This document shows, in pieces, positions 1-11,016 of a stretch of DNA of 64,000 bases (position 1 is its first letter; each line of letters starts with the position of its first letter). The position numbers were made by a program, and so were the translations under genes. The notes under the pieces were generated by a model. The model saw only the letters and a program-made list of their open reading frames with translations, made no database searches and was not told the origin of the DNA. The stretch spans positions 2,861,075 through 2,925,074 of the forward strand of contig JAJLRJ010000013.1 of the NCBI GenBank assembly GCA_024195265.1. Direction: 5' to 3'. This DNA is from Dendrophyllia cribrosa. Taxonomy: Eukaryota; Cnidaria; Anthozoa; Scleractinia; Dendrophylliidae.

Positions 1-696
1 TCGTCAAAACTACTTTTTGCAGTTAAATCAACCAGAATAAAGGGCGTTTCCTTTTGTTTATTATTAACTATTTTACCAACTGTGATTTTAGTGACTCATT
101 TTATATAAGAAAAGTTCGTTTTACAAGGAACATTTAGCACTTACTATAATCATATGTTAATCAAGCGTACCATACGTTGTAATCGATCAAGTTGTTTTAA
201 ATTTTGTATGCTCAATTATCATATAGAAACATATAAAAAGAGCATTGTAAATTAGATTACGTTCAAAGAAAGCTAAGTAAGGGAAACTAGAGGCTGAGAC
301 TGAGTGAAGTTAGAATTGAAGAGGTGATTTATTAAACCATGTGTTGAGACTGAATAGTCACTGTTGCAGTCCGGCGAACCTCTACTTCACCCAGTTGAGC
401 AGTCCTCCCGTGGGATGTAAAAACTCGCCACATTACAGTTGTTTAACGGTAGACCTGAGTTCAACTCCTTGGCTACGTTTGTAAAACAGCCAACTAGCTG
501 GTCTGCCTCAGATCTCCGGTCTGCCTCCTCTCCGATCCTCCTCTGTCTCCTTACATGTTTCGTTCAATTTCTTGTTTCTGTTGTTTAAATGCTCGGCCCA
601 CTAACACCTGCGCTATAAACACTTACCGAGGGTGATTATAAATATAGGTCATAAAATTAGTTTTTTTTTTTCATCAACGTTTGCGTTTGAGTACGG
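1..696. other. 3' flank / probable 3' UTR of the sulfotransferase gene
   Basis: No coding potential is seen. On the minus strand this lies directly downstream of the sulfotransferase stop codon and probably contains its 3' UTR. Candidate AATAAA polyadenylation signals on the minus strand lie at 328-333 and 57-62 (TTTATT on the plus strand). Nothing else could be identified. Confidence 0.4.
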
Positions 697-2871
697 TCAA
701 GGACACAACGCCTCCATTTCGTCCGCAACGGGATCTAATCCCAGTAAATCTAGCAATTCCTTGCATTGCTGTTCGATAACCCGGACACGTTTGATCGGCG
801 ACTCTCTTCTCCACTTAAGATAGTTGCTACTTGAATCTCTAATGTGAGAATAGGGATTTTCTAGGGCTTCTGATAATTGCTCCTCGTCTGGATTCGTGCT
901 ACTCGCAATCCAATCAATCAAGCTATCTGGCATTTCGAAGCCAGCGAATTTGTACATTTTCTTTGCGGTGGTGACAGGCATGGTAGCAATCTCCCGATAT
1001 GTGATTTCCATGTATCTATCCTTCAGCCATTTAACCGATTGCAATGTTCTTCCAAACTCGATATTTGCTGTAATTTTACGGCACAATGAATAAACGCTCT
1101 GTGGAAATCCTGTGTAGGTGAAATCCGAAATCCATCCACTCCTTATTCGAGAATTAATACTTCCTCGTGGATCGCGTACGATTTGAATAACACGAACATC
1201 TGTGTCTGGATTATCGCGAAATACACGCGGAATTAACACACGAAGACTCTCAAGCGGAACTCTAACTTGGCCTACCTTGACAACACTGTGTTTAAATTTG
1301 CTGAGACAAACATTTTCGGCGAATTTGGGATATTTGTAAAGGTTTGGCCAGAAAGTTCTTCCAGATTTTGTTTTAGCCCTAAATGGTGACGTTCTGAAGA
1401 CGTTTTTATCAAAGACACGTTCACCAACCCACGAGGTATTCGTAAAAGCTAAAAAGTATCTTGCCATCTGCGAATAAGTGAAATTACAAGATAACAAACC
1501 ATTCACGACGTCTGTTACCATTATATCTTGATCCTCCAAATCCATAATGCCAAATTGTTTGAACCATTTCTTTGTCACCCATAATGGTTCGTATACTGTA
1601 AACATCTGAGGGTCAGCGGCAAACATTTTAGTCACGAACGTTGTCCCGGAGCGATCATCGCCGAAGATAAGAAGGCTTTTACGTTTCTTCGAACTTGCCT
1701 TCGGAAGTTGATCGGAATCCCCAAGATTACTTGTGATATTCGACGAAGACTTCCCTCGGTGATTTGAATCAACTTTACTGGAGTGTTTTCCACGACTGTG
1801 CTTCACCCTCTTCGAAGATGCCGTCGGGTGTTGATCGGATCCGCGAAGATGAATTGGACCCCCTTCTACTTTGTCCGAAGATGCCTTCGGAAGAGAATCG
1901 GAATCTCGAAGATCATTCCGCGTTATTTTCGACTCGATCATACTTTGATAATAGTCAGAAACCACTTTGCTCGAAGGCCGTTTAATTTCCTCAGAATTGG
2001 CCTTGGACTTGGGCCCTACAACGTTATTCGTCGTCATAGATTTAGGCCTATCCTGAGTTAATGCGGCCTTTCCTTGCAAATTGCCAAAATTACTTGCAGT
2101 TTTATTAAATGTTGTGGTATTTTCATACGCCTTAGCTGGTAAATACGTGTTTTTATCTGTATGTTGTTGTTGCGATTCAGAATTTGAATTTTCTTCGCCA
2201 AATCCTGCTTTCGTGGGTTCCGTACCATCATTCGATTTTACTTCGTTCTTCTTCTTTAACTGCATCTCAGAATCAAACGAACGTTGTCTTAAAGCTTCCT
2301 TCTCTTTAATGGGCGGTCTTGACGCTTTTACAATTTGCGACGGCAGTTGGGAATCTGACGGAGACTCGGGTAACTGTTGCCGAAGATCATCGGATAAACT
2401 TCGTGAATCGCTCGGCAATCGTCGTTGAGAATCAAAATGAGATATGTTTGCGCTCTCAGTAGTACCTAAATTTCCAGGACGGCTGAACTTAATCCTCGTC
2501 CGATTAAAAACCCTTTTAGACGTCAAAGAATGCCATCGTTTGCTAGACTTGTATCTGCGTTTAGATGCGTTTTGCTGTGAAACGTTTGTATGAAGACTGA
2601 GTAAATCTTTGAAAAAGGCATCATCGTCGTTCTCCAAAGTATCGGGAGTTACCCCTTTTTCCGATATTCCTTGTACAAATCTGTGATTCCGTTCTAAGTC
2701 AGCATGCTGATAAGACGTTTTCGATAGCTTAAGTTCCTTTATGAATGGGGTTTCTATTTGATGCACCATCAAAAATAAACACACGCCCGAAAATGTTATT
2801 ATAACCAAGGCGAGTTTGAGAAGAAGATTCGGGATTCGAAGTCGTTTCCACGTTCTTATCTCACCAGCCAT
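697..2871 (-). CDS. carbohydrate sulfotransferase, type II Golgi membrane protein (CHST1/3-like)
   Basis: Single-exon gene. I start it at the ATG at 2871-2869 (724 aa); an in-frame GTG at 2886 would extend the open frame by five codons but is not a credible eukaryotic start. Residues ~16-36 form one hydrophobic segment after a short basic N-terminus, as expected for a type II Golgi membrane enzyme. Residues ~40-395 are a polar Ser/Lys/Asn-rich stem with a repeated motif of the type SDxLPKASSxK (three versions, encoded around 1690-1900). The C-terminal ~320 residues are a sulfotransferase domain: a 5'-phosphosulfate loop RSGTTFV near residue 407 and a 3'-phosphate-binding motif RDPRGSINSR near residue 565, the two PAPS-binding signatures. 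Family knowledge: these enzymes transfer sulfate from PAPS to GlcNAc, Gal or GalNAc of glycans. The acceptor cannot be read from the sequence. The stem is much longer than usual for CHSTs (typically 400-530 aa in total). Confidence 0.88.
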   Translation of the reverse strand: MAGEIRTWKRLRIPNLLLKLALVIITFSGVCLFLMVHQIETPFIKELKLSKTSYQHADLERNHRFVQGISEKGVTPDTLENDDDAFFKDLLSLHTNVSQQNASKRRYKSSKRWHSLTSKRVFNRTRIKFSRPGNLGTTESANISHFDSQRRLPSDSRSLSDDLRQQLPESPSDSQLPSQIVKASRPPIKEKEALRQRSFDSEMQLKKKNEVKSNDGTEPTKAGFGEENSNSESQQQHTDKNTYLPAKAYENTTTFNKTASNFGNLQGKAALTQDRPKSMTTNNVVGPKSKANSEEIKRPSSKVVSDYYQSMIESKITRNDLRDSDSLPKASSDKVEGGPIHLRGSDQHPTASSKRVKHSRGKHSSKVDSNHRGKSSSNITSNLGDSDQLPKASSKKRKSLLIFGDDRSGTTFVTKMFAADPQMFTVYEPLWVTKKWFKQFGIMDLEDQDIMVTDVVNGLLSCNFTYSQMARYFLAFTNTSWVGERVFDKNVFRTSPFRAKTKSGRTFWPNLYKYPKFAENVCLSKFKHSVVKVGQVRVPLESLRVLIPRVFRDNPDTDVRVIQIVRDPRGSINSRIRSGWISDFTYTGFPQSVYSLCRKITANIEFGRTLQSVKWLKDRYMEITYREIATMPVTTAKKMYKFAGFEMPDSLIDWIASSTNPDEEQLSEALENPYSHIRDSSSNYLKWRRESPIKRVRVIEQQCKELLDLLGLDPVADEMEALCP

Positions 2872-5800
2872 TTTTGTCTTTTTCACGGCTGTCTTCTACT
2901 AGACCCGCTGTCTATGGGATAATAAATATGTAAAAACATTTATTGTTCAACATAGCATTGTTAAAGCACAAATACGCACCAAAAGGTGTGCAAATATATA
3001 TGACACATTATTAGCACGCGCTAAGGGAAAACAGTTGCAAAAACATTGATTTTGGAGAAGATAAACAATTTATTCAGCAAAAAGTTGTGTTATACGGCTA
3101 GTCATTTTTACTCGTCAGTTTTTTTATTTATTTTTTTCTCGCCTAAAGGCTCGAAAAAAATTAAAACTTACTCGTAGAAATACTCAGCTTTATAAAGGCT
3201 CGAAAAAATAAAAATTGACTCGTACACAATTTCAAGCTGAATAACCTCTATGTATTACACAGCTTTTCGCTGAATAACCTCTGATATATGTCACACATCT
3301 ACACATGTATCCAGGGAGCCAGATTACTAGAAGACTGAAGTGTCGTAAAATTAAACCTATTAGGTTTAATTTTACGACACTTCAGTCTTCTTTAATAACC
3401 ATTCTGGCTAATCAAATTATAAAGCAGACGCATACTTCAAACCAATGAACCAATAAGATATCGGAGCAAATGCGTGTAGCTAGCACCACCCGATTGATAA
3501 ATGGCGCGAGATTTTTTAGCCAACCACATGCAAAGCCAATGTGAAATCAAAGCAATTTCGAAATTTCTTTTGACACTCGATTAAACACAGTATGCAAAAA
3601 ATTGGTAGTGACAAAACATGTGGAACATTAATCACAACTTGACTAATAACGGGTCGAGCTATTTTTTTTCACACCATTGTATTCTTCTTGTATTTATATC
3701 ACACCCACTAGCGGGTTCTGTTTCTTGTACTGAAGATGGATAAAGTTTTATCCGAAACATGTATACATTAAAAAAAAGTCGTGACTCCTTCTTGAAAATT
3801 ATTTCCTACCTGCTGGGTTCTATGGAAATTTGGTTAAGACGTTTTAGCTTGTACCTTTTGTTTCATTGTTTGAGTACATTAATTAGTTTTCTTTTTGGCA
3901 TATTAAAGAAATATATTTTACCCGGACATATGTACTCATGAATTCGTGTTGACAGAATCATCAATGCTTTTTCACCGGCGAAAGGCAAATAATGATGCTT
4001 TTGGAAAACTAACTGAATTACTGATTATTTTGTAACTTTATTTTTTTAAGAAAAACAATCGCAGAACAGTTTTCATCTTGGTCGATTCTTAGAAACAATG
4101 GCACAGAAATTCATCATTTTGGGTTCAAATTCATTTCAATCAAATACTCAGCGAACAGCCAATGGGGGCTAAATTCACAGCGAAAAAATTGCAATTCGAA
4201 TAATCGTTCGGTCAGTTCAGTTGAAACAAACAAAGGAATCCCAAAATTGATCTCCTATTTAAAAAAAAAGGAAGAAAAACGCGAAGACTTACCATTTAAT
4301 TTGTAACATGCTGCCCATGGTCTGTGACGGCCAAAATAATGAATTAATGAATGCAGGTCGCGCGAACACGACCCCAGTTTTGAGAGCATGTAAATTTATA
4401 CCCGCAGTTTTTTAATTATTGATCTGTTTCATTTATGCAATAACATCGCATCACCTCGGTTTCCAACAATTCCTTTTTGATCATGGGCATGTTATATTTC
4501 TACTGATGCCGGATTCTTATGATTCACTATGGAAAAGAAAGAATGAAAAGTACCCCTTATCGAGTCATAAATTCTTACCGACTTGCTGTTGTCGCCGAAA
4601 TGGCGGTTGGATATCGCAGAAATATAGCCTACACCGGACGTTGTTGGTAAATTAAACAAGTTTCCTTGGTTTTCTCCACTTAAAAATAAAATTTAAATTA
4701 GGCTTATACAACAAAGAAAGCCTGAGTTCGATGCAATGACTTCCAACAAACAAAGAAACTGATTTTTATTTGCATAAGATGAATTCAAAATTGGTAGTAT
4801 ATTTACATTTTGGTATTAAAGTTCTTTGAAGACCCAACTTGGTTTTCAATATTCCGATCTCATTTTTTAGGTTTAAAAGCCCACCAAGCGCTCTAAGTGT
4901 TGCGACGTTTCGACGGCTTTTACCGAATTTATTCAAAATTTAATTTCCCAGATCTACAGTTCAGGTTAATGTCCTTCATTGTTAATCTGTATCCGCTAAT
5001 CATTCAATCAGACATAAAATCATGCAAACCATAGAAGTAAGCGACTGCTCGAGATTATTGTGAAAGTGAAAAATGACTAATATGGTCGAAGAATTTCTTG
5101 TCTTGACCGATTATCTTTTCTCTCAGACTTTCAGCTGACAAACGTTTATAAGCCTTGTGGGCTTTTTCTCTTTTTTGGAGGAAAGCTCAGTTAAAACTGC
5201 TCAGCCAGAAACTCGTTAATTATCACAGTGAATTACTTAGTAACAAAAAAAGATTATTAGTCTGTTTTAATTTTATTTAAAGAGGAACAGCTGCTGAAAT
5301 GACGGTTGACTGAAAAAATAAATGATTTCTCGATAGTTTATTAAACCGAAAAAGGCAGCCGAAAAGAGTTGTTTTGTTCGTAAAATAATACAAATCCAAA
5401 GATTAAACCATTTAAGGTCATTTGAATAAGTAGCTAGTTTGCGAATACAGCCGCCTTCATCACTGCCGGCCGCAAGGGGCAGGGAGCGATGCCAGGCGGC
5501 TTCGGGCTCTGGAGAGAACAATGGTTGGAGGGAGCGTGAAACGGAGAATGGGACTGGGGAGAGGCGCGCTTACGGGCGGATGTGGCGTGTGCATGACCCT
5601 CCTAGGGTCACACTTTGAGTCGGAAAAATGGTTCTATCTAATTATTGGGTCTAAACGACCATCCAAGCCAAAAGCTGAGTACGGTAGGACCTCGTTAAGT
5701 GTTAACACGCGAACCACCAACGCGCCTAAACTTGTCGAAAAACATTATCGACCTATACAAATCAGAAGGGTCAGCAATCAAATGTTCAATTTTTTTGCAA

Positions 5801-6182
5801 TTGTTACTGGCTTTTGTCACTTACATCTCGATCTTGCATATCTAGGTTGTATTAACGACAGGTACAAATTTCTGATTTAGAAAACAACACTAGCGGACTA
5901 CAAAAGCTGGTTGCTGGTAGCGTGAACGCGGGACAAATTAAAATAACCGAGCTGTTGTTTGGACCGAATATGGTCGTATAGCGGAGTTCTCCGGGATTCT
6001 CCGCTCGAAAGGGGTACCTTTTTTTGGCTGGAGGTATAAAAAAGGGTAGGGATGTCACGAGTTGAAGCATAGAGAAAGGTTGGGAAAACTGCCATTTAGG
6101 TATATAAAAAGGGCCTTTTAAAATATCTCAAACAGACGCTAGTGGTAGTGCCTGTTGCAACGCTTGATGTCTGTAACGTTTA
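2872..6182. other. intergenic region
   Basis: Holds the 5' flank of the sulfotransferase gene (2872 onward on the minus strand) and otherwise AT-rich DNA with short open frames that resemble nothing I know. A perfect palindrome and a decayed foldback element at 3329-3600 are listed separately. I found no gene and no RNA gene. Confidence 0.5.
3329..3391. repeat. 63-bp perfect palindrome (31-bp arms, 1-nt centre)
   Basis: The two 31-bp arms pair without mismatch around position 3360 (arms begin AGAAGACTGAAGTG). It is followed to about 3600 by sequence with CCAAT/ATTGG boxes that looks like a diverged copy of the foldback family seen intact at 21299-21586. The palindrome may be a duplicated terminal arm of that family. 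Confidence 0.75.
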
Positions 6183-6850
6183 TGCATGGTTCAATTCCTA
6201 CAGTTACCATCCCCCCCCCCCCCCCCCCCGGGCAACCCCCGGGACAAAGTCGGCCCTTGTGGCCCGGGGGTGGGGAATTTTACAAGCAGTCTTGTCCCGG
6301 GGGTAGGGGGTGGGAATAATCTAGGTGCGCAAGGAATTATGGGGCGAAAATTTCGTCGAAGCACAAGGCGGACGACATGACTCAACAAGCGGACTTCTTT
6401 GCTGGGAAATCCTTACAATTTGTTAGTAATTGGCTGGAAGAAAACACTTTGGCAAAGTTAAAGCCTGTCAATGGATGATGTGAAGTGTTGGGAAGAACAC
6501 ATCCTCAGTACACGAAACAACCGCGAGAGGAGCGATGAAAGCCAAAGAAACGCGAGCAAGGAAGAAAAACAATGGGAGAGATGCTTCCTGATCTTTGTAA
6601 CCATACGAGTCTAGTCCAGTCCATGTCTATTTTGTAAATTGTTCGGTGGATTTATACAATAAATATTTCTGTCTTCTTGAGAAACGGTGTAGCTTGCTGG
6701 TGAGTGTCCCGGGGGTGGGGAATCAGTTACCTCTTTCTTTGTGCCCGAGGGTGGGGATTAGGACGCCAAGTGAAGAAAAAATGGCAAATCCCCCGGGGTG
6801 TGCCCGGGGGGGGGGGGGGGGGGTGGTAACTGTAGGAATTGAACCATGCA
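6183..6850. mobile_element. foldback/MITE-like element with G/C-tract termini
   Basis: Terminal inverted repeats of about 45 bp begin TGCATGGTTCAATTCC; each runs into a long homopolymer (C run from about 6212, G run from about 6808). There is no coding sequence. Two further CCCGGGGG-type patches lie inside. Size about 668 bp. It is probably a non-autonomous DNA transposon; family unknown. Confidence 0.65.
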
Positions 6851-7736
6851 TTATTTCAAGGGTATAGTAAAGAGATGCAGTGTTTCTTCTGTAGGTATAT
6901 GAAAGGGGTACTATTTTCTATGGTAAGTATATGGAAAGGTCACCTTTTCTGTCGAAAACGGAATATAAAAGGATAAGTGCCGGTTATTTAAACGAAGTTT
7001 GACGGTGTTTAACAAAACCGCGGTCTAAACCAATTTAAATCTGGCCAACCCTAATATTTAAACTCTGTTTACTGTAAACAATGTCAATTTACCACGGACT
7101 AGATAATCCACTTATAAACAGATGTGAACTGGGTCCATAATTGTCTTAAACCGTGGTCCAAGTTAGACTTCGTTTAACTGATAACCGGCCCCAAGGGTTT
7201 GGGCCTCGGAGCGGAGCATCCCCCCGGATATGTTGACCATATAAGGGGGTGTTTACATGACACCGGGGCGACTTTCGCGCCGAGGCGAGTTCACTCCGGT
7301 TCCCTCTTATGGCTCTACATTTGTTTACATGATACCACCACAATTCCCCCTAAGATCTATTTCGTCACCAGGCCCTATCACTTCTTGCTGTAGCGTTGTG
7401 CTGTAGGACGGGTGCACAGAAAGCACTGCGCGTTTGTATTCCCGCACTCCCAGGTAGCAGATACAAGGTGGTTCTAACGTGGAAACGAAACTACGAAGGC
7501 CCATTTTTTTCGGGACACTTTTATTCTGACCATTCCAAAAACAGAATATATACCTCTAAATATTGCACCAGTATTCCTCTCGTAAAATAGGTGGTTTTCA
7601 ACCATTCCCTGAGGATATATGTAATGCTCCAAATAAGAACTATGGTAAACTTTATTGTTCTGCGGCTTTCGCTCTTTCCCACATAGAATATCTTTGGTTT
7701 CAAGAATAGAGGAGGAACTGATGGTTTATAATTATA
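6851..7736. other. intergenic region
   Basis: No gene seen. It contains a short region resembling a decayed inverted repeat (segments around 6980-7170 such as GTCTAAACCAATTTAA and partial complements) and otherwise unremarkable sequence. Confidence 0.35.
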
Positions 7737-7930
7737 TTTATTATATAAACACCAATGAAATACCAGGTGAGCTTTCGCGCGTAAACATCATATCTTCACA
7801 CGTGAGAATAACATGTTATCTTCACACGTGAGAATAACATGTTTTTAGTTCTTACACGTCGTTCTACTTCAGGACTACAAAAAAATATTAAAGTGAAATG
7901 GTTTGATTTCATTGGTGTTTATATAATAAA
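7737..7930. mobile_element. 194-bp MITE
   Basis: Perfect 25-bp terminal inverted repeats (7737-7761 and 7906-7930, containing AACACCAATGAAAT). Inside, a 26-bp unit containing TTCACACGTGAGAATAA occurs twice in tandem (about 7790-7842). There is no coding capacity; it is a non-autonomous DNA element. Its right end abuts the putative target duplication of the Penelope-like element. Confidence 0.75.
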
Positions 7931-7944
7931 CAGAACATTACATG
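7931..7944. repeat. putative target-site duplication, left copy
   Basis: The 14-mer CAGAACATTACATG recurs at 11097-11110 on the other side of the Penelope-like insertion. The first three bases may belong to the element arm, so the duplication is 11-14 bp. It is the best available boundary for the insertion. Confidence 0.55.
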
Positions 7945-8019
7945 AATGGGGTTAGTTTCTAGAGAAACTGTGGTGCTGCGTCGGTGGGGGGATGAAACAC
8001 GAGAATTTAGTTTTATCGA

Positions 8020-9159
8020 CTGAGTCGATAAGGTAAATTGACCACCGTAAAAAGATTCAAATAGCTGACGTTTCGAGCGCTAGCCCTTCGTCGGAGCGAA
8101 TCAAGGAATTGTGGGTAGTGTGTGGTTTTATATAGTAAGCGGTGGAGCTACGCTATTGGTGGAAATTTGGTGACGTGAAAAACAAATGTAGATTAGTTGA
8201 ATGAAAAGCGTTCGTTGATTCCGTGGGGTTTGAGAGTGCCGATTTGAAAGATGATTTTTTGTTCTAGGTTTTTACGGCTTTCTGTGTTACCCTGGTGTAG
8301 GGAAAGGCCGCAGATTGTCATGTGTTGTTTAGAATGGTTAGTAAGATTAAAATGGCGCGCGACTGGTTTGGATGCGTCTTTGTCATTTTTTTCAACGTCT
8401 CGGAGATGTTCACGAAAACGGTCGCCCAGTCTCCTCCCTGTTTCGCCAATGTATATCTTTTTGCAAAAAGTACATGTAATGCAGTAGATAACATTTACGG
8501 AGGTGCATGTAAAACGATCAGTGATTTTAATAGATCGTTTGGGTCCTGTTATTTTGTCCGCGTTGTGAATGAAAGGACAAGTGTTACATCGTGTGCGTGT
8601 GCATTTGAAAGTTCCCGGTACATCGTCAGATTTCAGTGCGCTCGTAACTAGAAAGTTGCCTATGTTTTTGTCACGTTTGAATGAAATTAGTGGGGGTTGT
8701 GAAAAAATTCTGCCAGTTTCGGGGTCGTTTTGGAGTAATTTGAAATTTTTTAAAATGATGCTTTTGACTGTGTTGTTGTGTGGGTGGAAAGTGAGGGTGA
8801 ATGGAATTCTCTCGTTCTCTTCCTTCTGTGGCGTTTGTAGTGCTGACTGTCTGTCGATCTGTTGTGCACGTTGTTGGCCCGTATTAACAACAGAGTCAGG
8901 GTACCCACGTTTCTTGAAAAACTGGCACATTTCTTCTGATTTGTTGGAAAAATCAGAGTCATCACTACATAGACGTCGAAGTCTGAGAAATTGAGAATAC
9001 GGAATGGCGTTTTTAACGTGCGATGGATGTGAGGATGAATGTAACAGATAACTGTGGGAATCTGTAGGTTTGTAGTGTACACTTGTGGATAAACTGTTAC
9101 CGTTGATTGAAATATTAATGTCAAGAAAAGCGACTGAGGTTTCGGAAATTTCCCAGGTA
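8020..9159 (-). repeat. left arm of 1,140-bp inverted repeat (PLE 3' half)
   Basis: Pairs with 9960-11099. Contains the C-terminal RT region, the GIY-YIG endonuclease and the 3' UTR with the hammerhead-like motif. Arm limits were set where the reverse complement stops matching on both sides; both arms come out at exactly 1,140 bp. Confidence 0.9.
8054..8102 (-). ncRNA. hammerhead-ribozyme-like motif (left copy)
   Basis: Mirror of 11017-11065. On the minus strand: stem I GATTCGCT pairs with AGC...GAATC around an internal loop; the core reads CCGACGA (consensus CUGANGA, so U4 is C); stem II is GGGC/GCUC; then GAAA and a GUC cleavage triplet. Stem III is reduced to ACGU, as in minimal Penelope-type hammerheads thought to act as dimers. 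The core change and an extra A before stem II suggest reduced or lost activity. Confidence 0.5.
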
Positions 9160-10034
9160 TATTTTAGAGCTGGATGAAAAGTATTGACAGAAGTTATGAA
9201 TTGATTAAGTTCCTCTTTACTGGAAGAGGTAGCGCCAATGCAATCATCGATGTAACGGCCGTAGAGTTCGGGTTTGGTTCCGTGGTACTGATTAAAAAAT
9301 TTGTCTTCGATGTGGCCTACAAAAAGGTTAGCGTAGCTTGGTCCCATTTTGGTGCCCATGGCGACTCCATTTACTTGTTTGTAGTAGTTTTGGGAAAATG
9401 AAAAACAGTTAAGTGTCAAAACTAATTCGGCTAAGCGGAGCAGTGTTTCTGAGCTTGGGTTTTGAATGGAGCGCTGGTCGAAAAAATATTTTAGTGCTTG
9501 AAGTCCTTCGTCATTGGGGATGACAGTATATAAAGAGGTAATGTCCATAGTGAAAATTAATTTGTTTTCGCTGGCAAAACTGAAATCCCGGAAAATTTCG
9601 AGTGCGTGATTGGTGTCCTTAATGTACGAGGGTAGTGATTTGACAATGGGGGCCATGATTTTGTCTAAATAGCTAGAAATTAGTTCGGTAGGACAGCTAC
9701 AAGCGGAAACAATGGGTCGGCCCGGATTGTTTGGTTTATGAATTTTAGGTTTGAAATAAACGCGTGAGGTTCTAGGAGTAGTGATGATGAGATTGTTGGC
9801 GGTAACTGGTAATTGTTGTTTAGTAATGAGGTCTTGGATAGTTTCTTTGACAATTTTTTGGTTGGTAGAAGTGAGATCTTTATCAACTTTGGCATAGAAA
9901 GCGGTGTCAGAAAGTTGCCGAAAAGCCTCTTGTCGGTAAAGGTCGGTCCGCCAAACAACTACCTGGGAAATTTCCGAAACCTCAGTCGCTTTTCTTGACA
10001 TTAATATTTCAATCAACGGTAACAGTTTATCCAC
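8193..10034 (-). CDS. Penelope-like reverse transcriptase / GIY-YIG endonuclease, 5'-truncated
   Basis: Open frame of 613 codons with no stop. The first 25 codons (10034-9960) are the antisense of the inverted arm; the genuine element sequence starts at about VVWRTDLYR, which in this family normally follows an (A)DKGGAV-type motif. The RT domain is therefore cut within its N-terminal part and there is no native start; the apparent start codon is GTG. Seen motifs: KPKIHKP near residue 95, the catalytic YIDD at ~261, a Cys-rich linker (FKCTRTRCNTC, IYCITC) and a GIY-YIG endonuclease (KIYIGETGRRLGDRFREH) from ~525. RT plus GIY-YIG in this order defines canonical Penelope-like elements. Family role: target-primed reverse transcription. 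This copy is probably inactive because of its truncated 5' end. Confidence 0.88.
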   Translation of the reverse strand: MDKLLPLIEILMSRKATEVSEISQVVVWRTDLYRQEAFRQLSDTAFYAKVDKDLTSTNQKIVKETIQDLITKQQLPVTANNLIITTPRTSRVYFKPKIHKPNNPGRPIVSACSCPTELISSYLDKIMAPIVKSLPSYIKDTNHALEIFRDFSFASENKLIFTMDITSLYTVIPNDEGLQALKYFFDQRSIQNPSSETLLRLAELVLTLNCFSFSQNYYKQVNGVAMGTKMGPSYANLFVGHIEDKFFNQYHGTKPELYGRYIDDCIGATSSSKEELNQFITSVNTFHPALKYTWEISETSVAFLDINISINGNSLSTSVHYKPTDSHSYLLHSSSHPSHVKNAIPYSQFLRLRRLCSDDSDFSNKSEEMCQFFKKRGYPDSVVNTGQQRAQQIDRQSALQTPQKEENERIPFTLTFHPHNNTVKSIILKNFKLLQNDPETGRIFSQPPLISFKRDKNIGNFLVTSALKSDDVPGTFKCTRTRCNTCPFIHNADKITGPKRSIKITDRFTCTSVNVIYCITCTFCKKIYIGETGRRLGDRFREHLRDVEKNDKDASKPVARHFNLTNHSKQHMTICGLSLHQGNTESRKNLEQKIIFQIGTLKPHGINERFSFN

Positions 10035-10038
10035 AAGT

Positions 10039-10926
10039 GTGCACTACAAACCTACAGATTCCCACAGTTATCTGTTACATTCATCCTCACATCCATCGCA
10101 CGTTAAAAACGCCATTCCGTATTCTCAATTTCTCAGACTTCGACGTCTATGTAGTGATGACTCTGATTTTTCCAACAAATCAGAAGAAATGTGCCAGTTT
10201 TTCAAGAAACGTGGGTACCCTGACTCTGTTGTTAATACGGGCCAACAACGTGCACAACAGATCGACAGACAGTCAGCACTACAAACGCCACAGAAGGAAG
10301 AGAACGAGAGAATTCCATTCACCCTCACTTTCCACCCACACAACAACACAGTCAAAAGCATCATTTTAAAAAATTTCAAATTACTCCAAAACGACCCCGA
10401 AACTGGCAGAATTTTTTCACAACCCCCACTAATTTCATTCAAACGTGACAAAAACATAGGCAACTTTCTAGTTACGAGCGCACTGAAATCTGACGATGTA
10501 CCGGGAACTTTCAAATGCACACGCACACGATGTAACACTTGTCCTTTCATTCACAACGCGGACAAAATAACAGGACCCAAACGATCTATTAAAATCACTG
10601 ATCGTTTTACATGCACCTCCGTAAATGTTATCTACTGCATTACATGTACTTTTTGCAAAAAGATATACATTGGCGAAACAGGGAGGAGACTGGGCGACCG
10701 TTTTCGTGAACATCTCCGAGACGTTGAAAAAAATGACAAAGACGCATCCAAACCAGTCGCGCGCCATTTTAATCTTACTAACCATTCTAAACAACACATG
10801 ACAATCTGCGGCCTTTCCCTACACCAGGGTAACACAGAAAGCCGTAAAAACCTAGAACAAAAAATCATCTTTCAAATCGGCACTCTCAAACCCCACGGAA
10901 TCAACGAACGCTTTTCATTCAACTAA
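10039..10926 (+). pseudogene. C-terminal PLE fragment (Cys-linker plus GIY-YIG endonuclease) in the inverted arm
   Basis: 295 open codons encoding the same C-terminal half as the minus-strand frame, from VHYKPTDSH through the GIY-YIG domain to GINERFSFN. It lacks the reverse-transcriptase core and an ATG, so it is a fragment without a functional context rather than a separate gene. Confidence 0.85.
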
Positions 10927-11016
10927 TCTACATTTGTTTTTCACGTCACCAAATTTCCACCAATAGCGTAGCTCCACCGCTTACTATATAAAACCACACA
11001 CTACCCACAATTCCTT

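Noticed and set aside
5273..5880. Two diverging open frames of 82 and 119 codons
   Set aside because: Low-complexity or basic peptides without recognisable motifs, no splice context, no codon-usage signal distinguishable by eye.
6183..6200. tRNA-like B box (GGTTCAATTCC) suggesting a tRNA or SINE
   Set aside because: The motif matches the consensus, but it is part of a terminal inverted repeat present at both ends of the element, no A box or cloverleaf could be found, and the following bases run into a C homopolymer.
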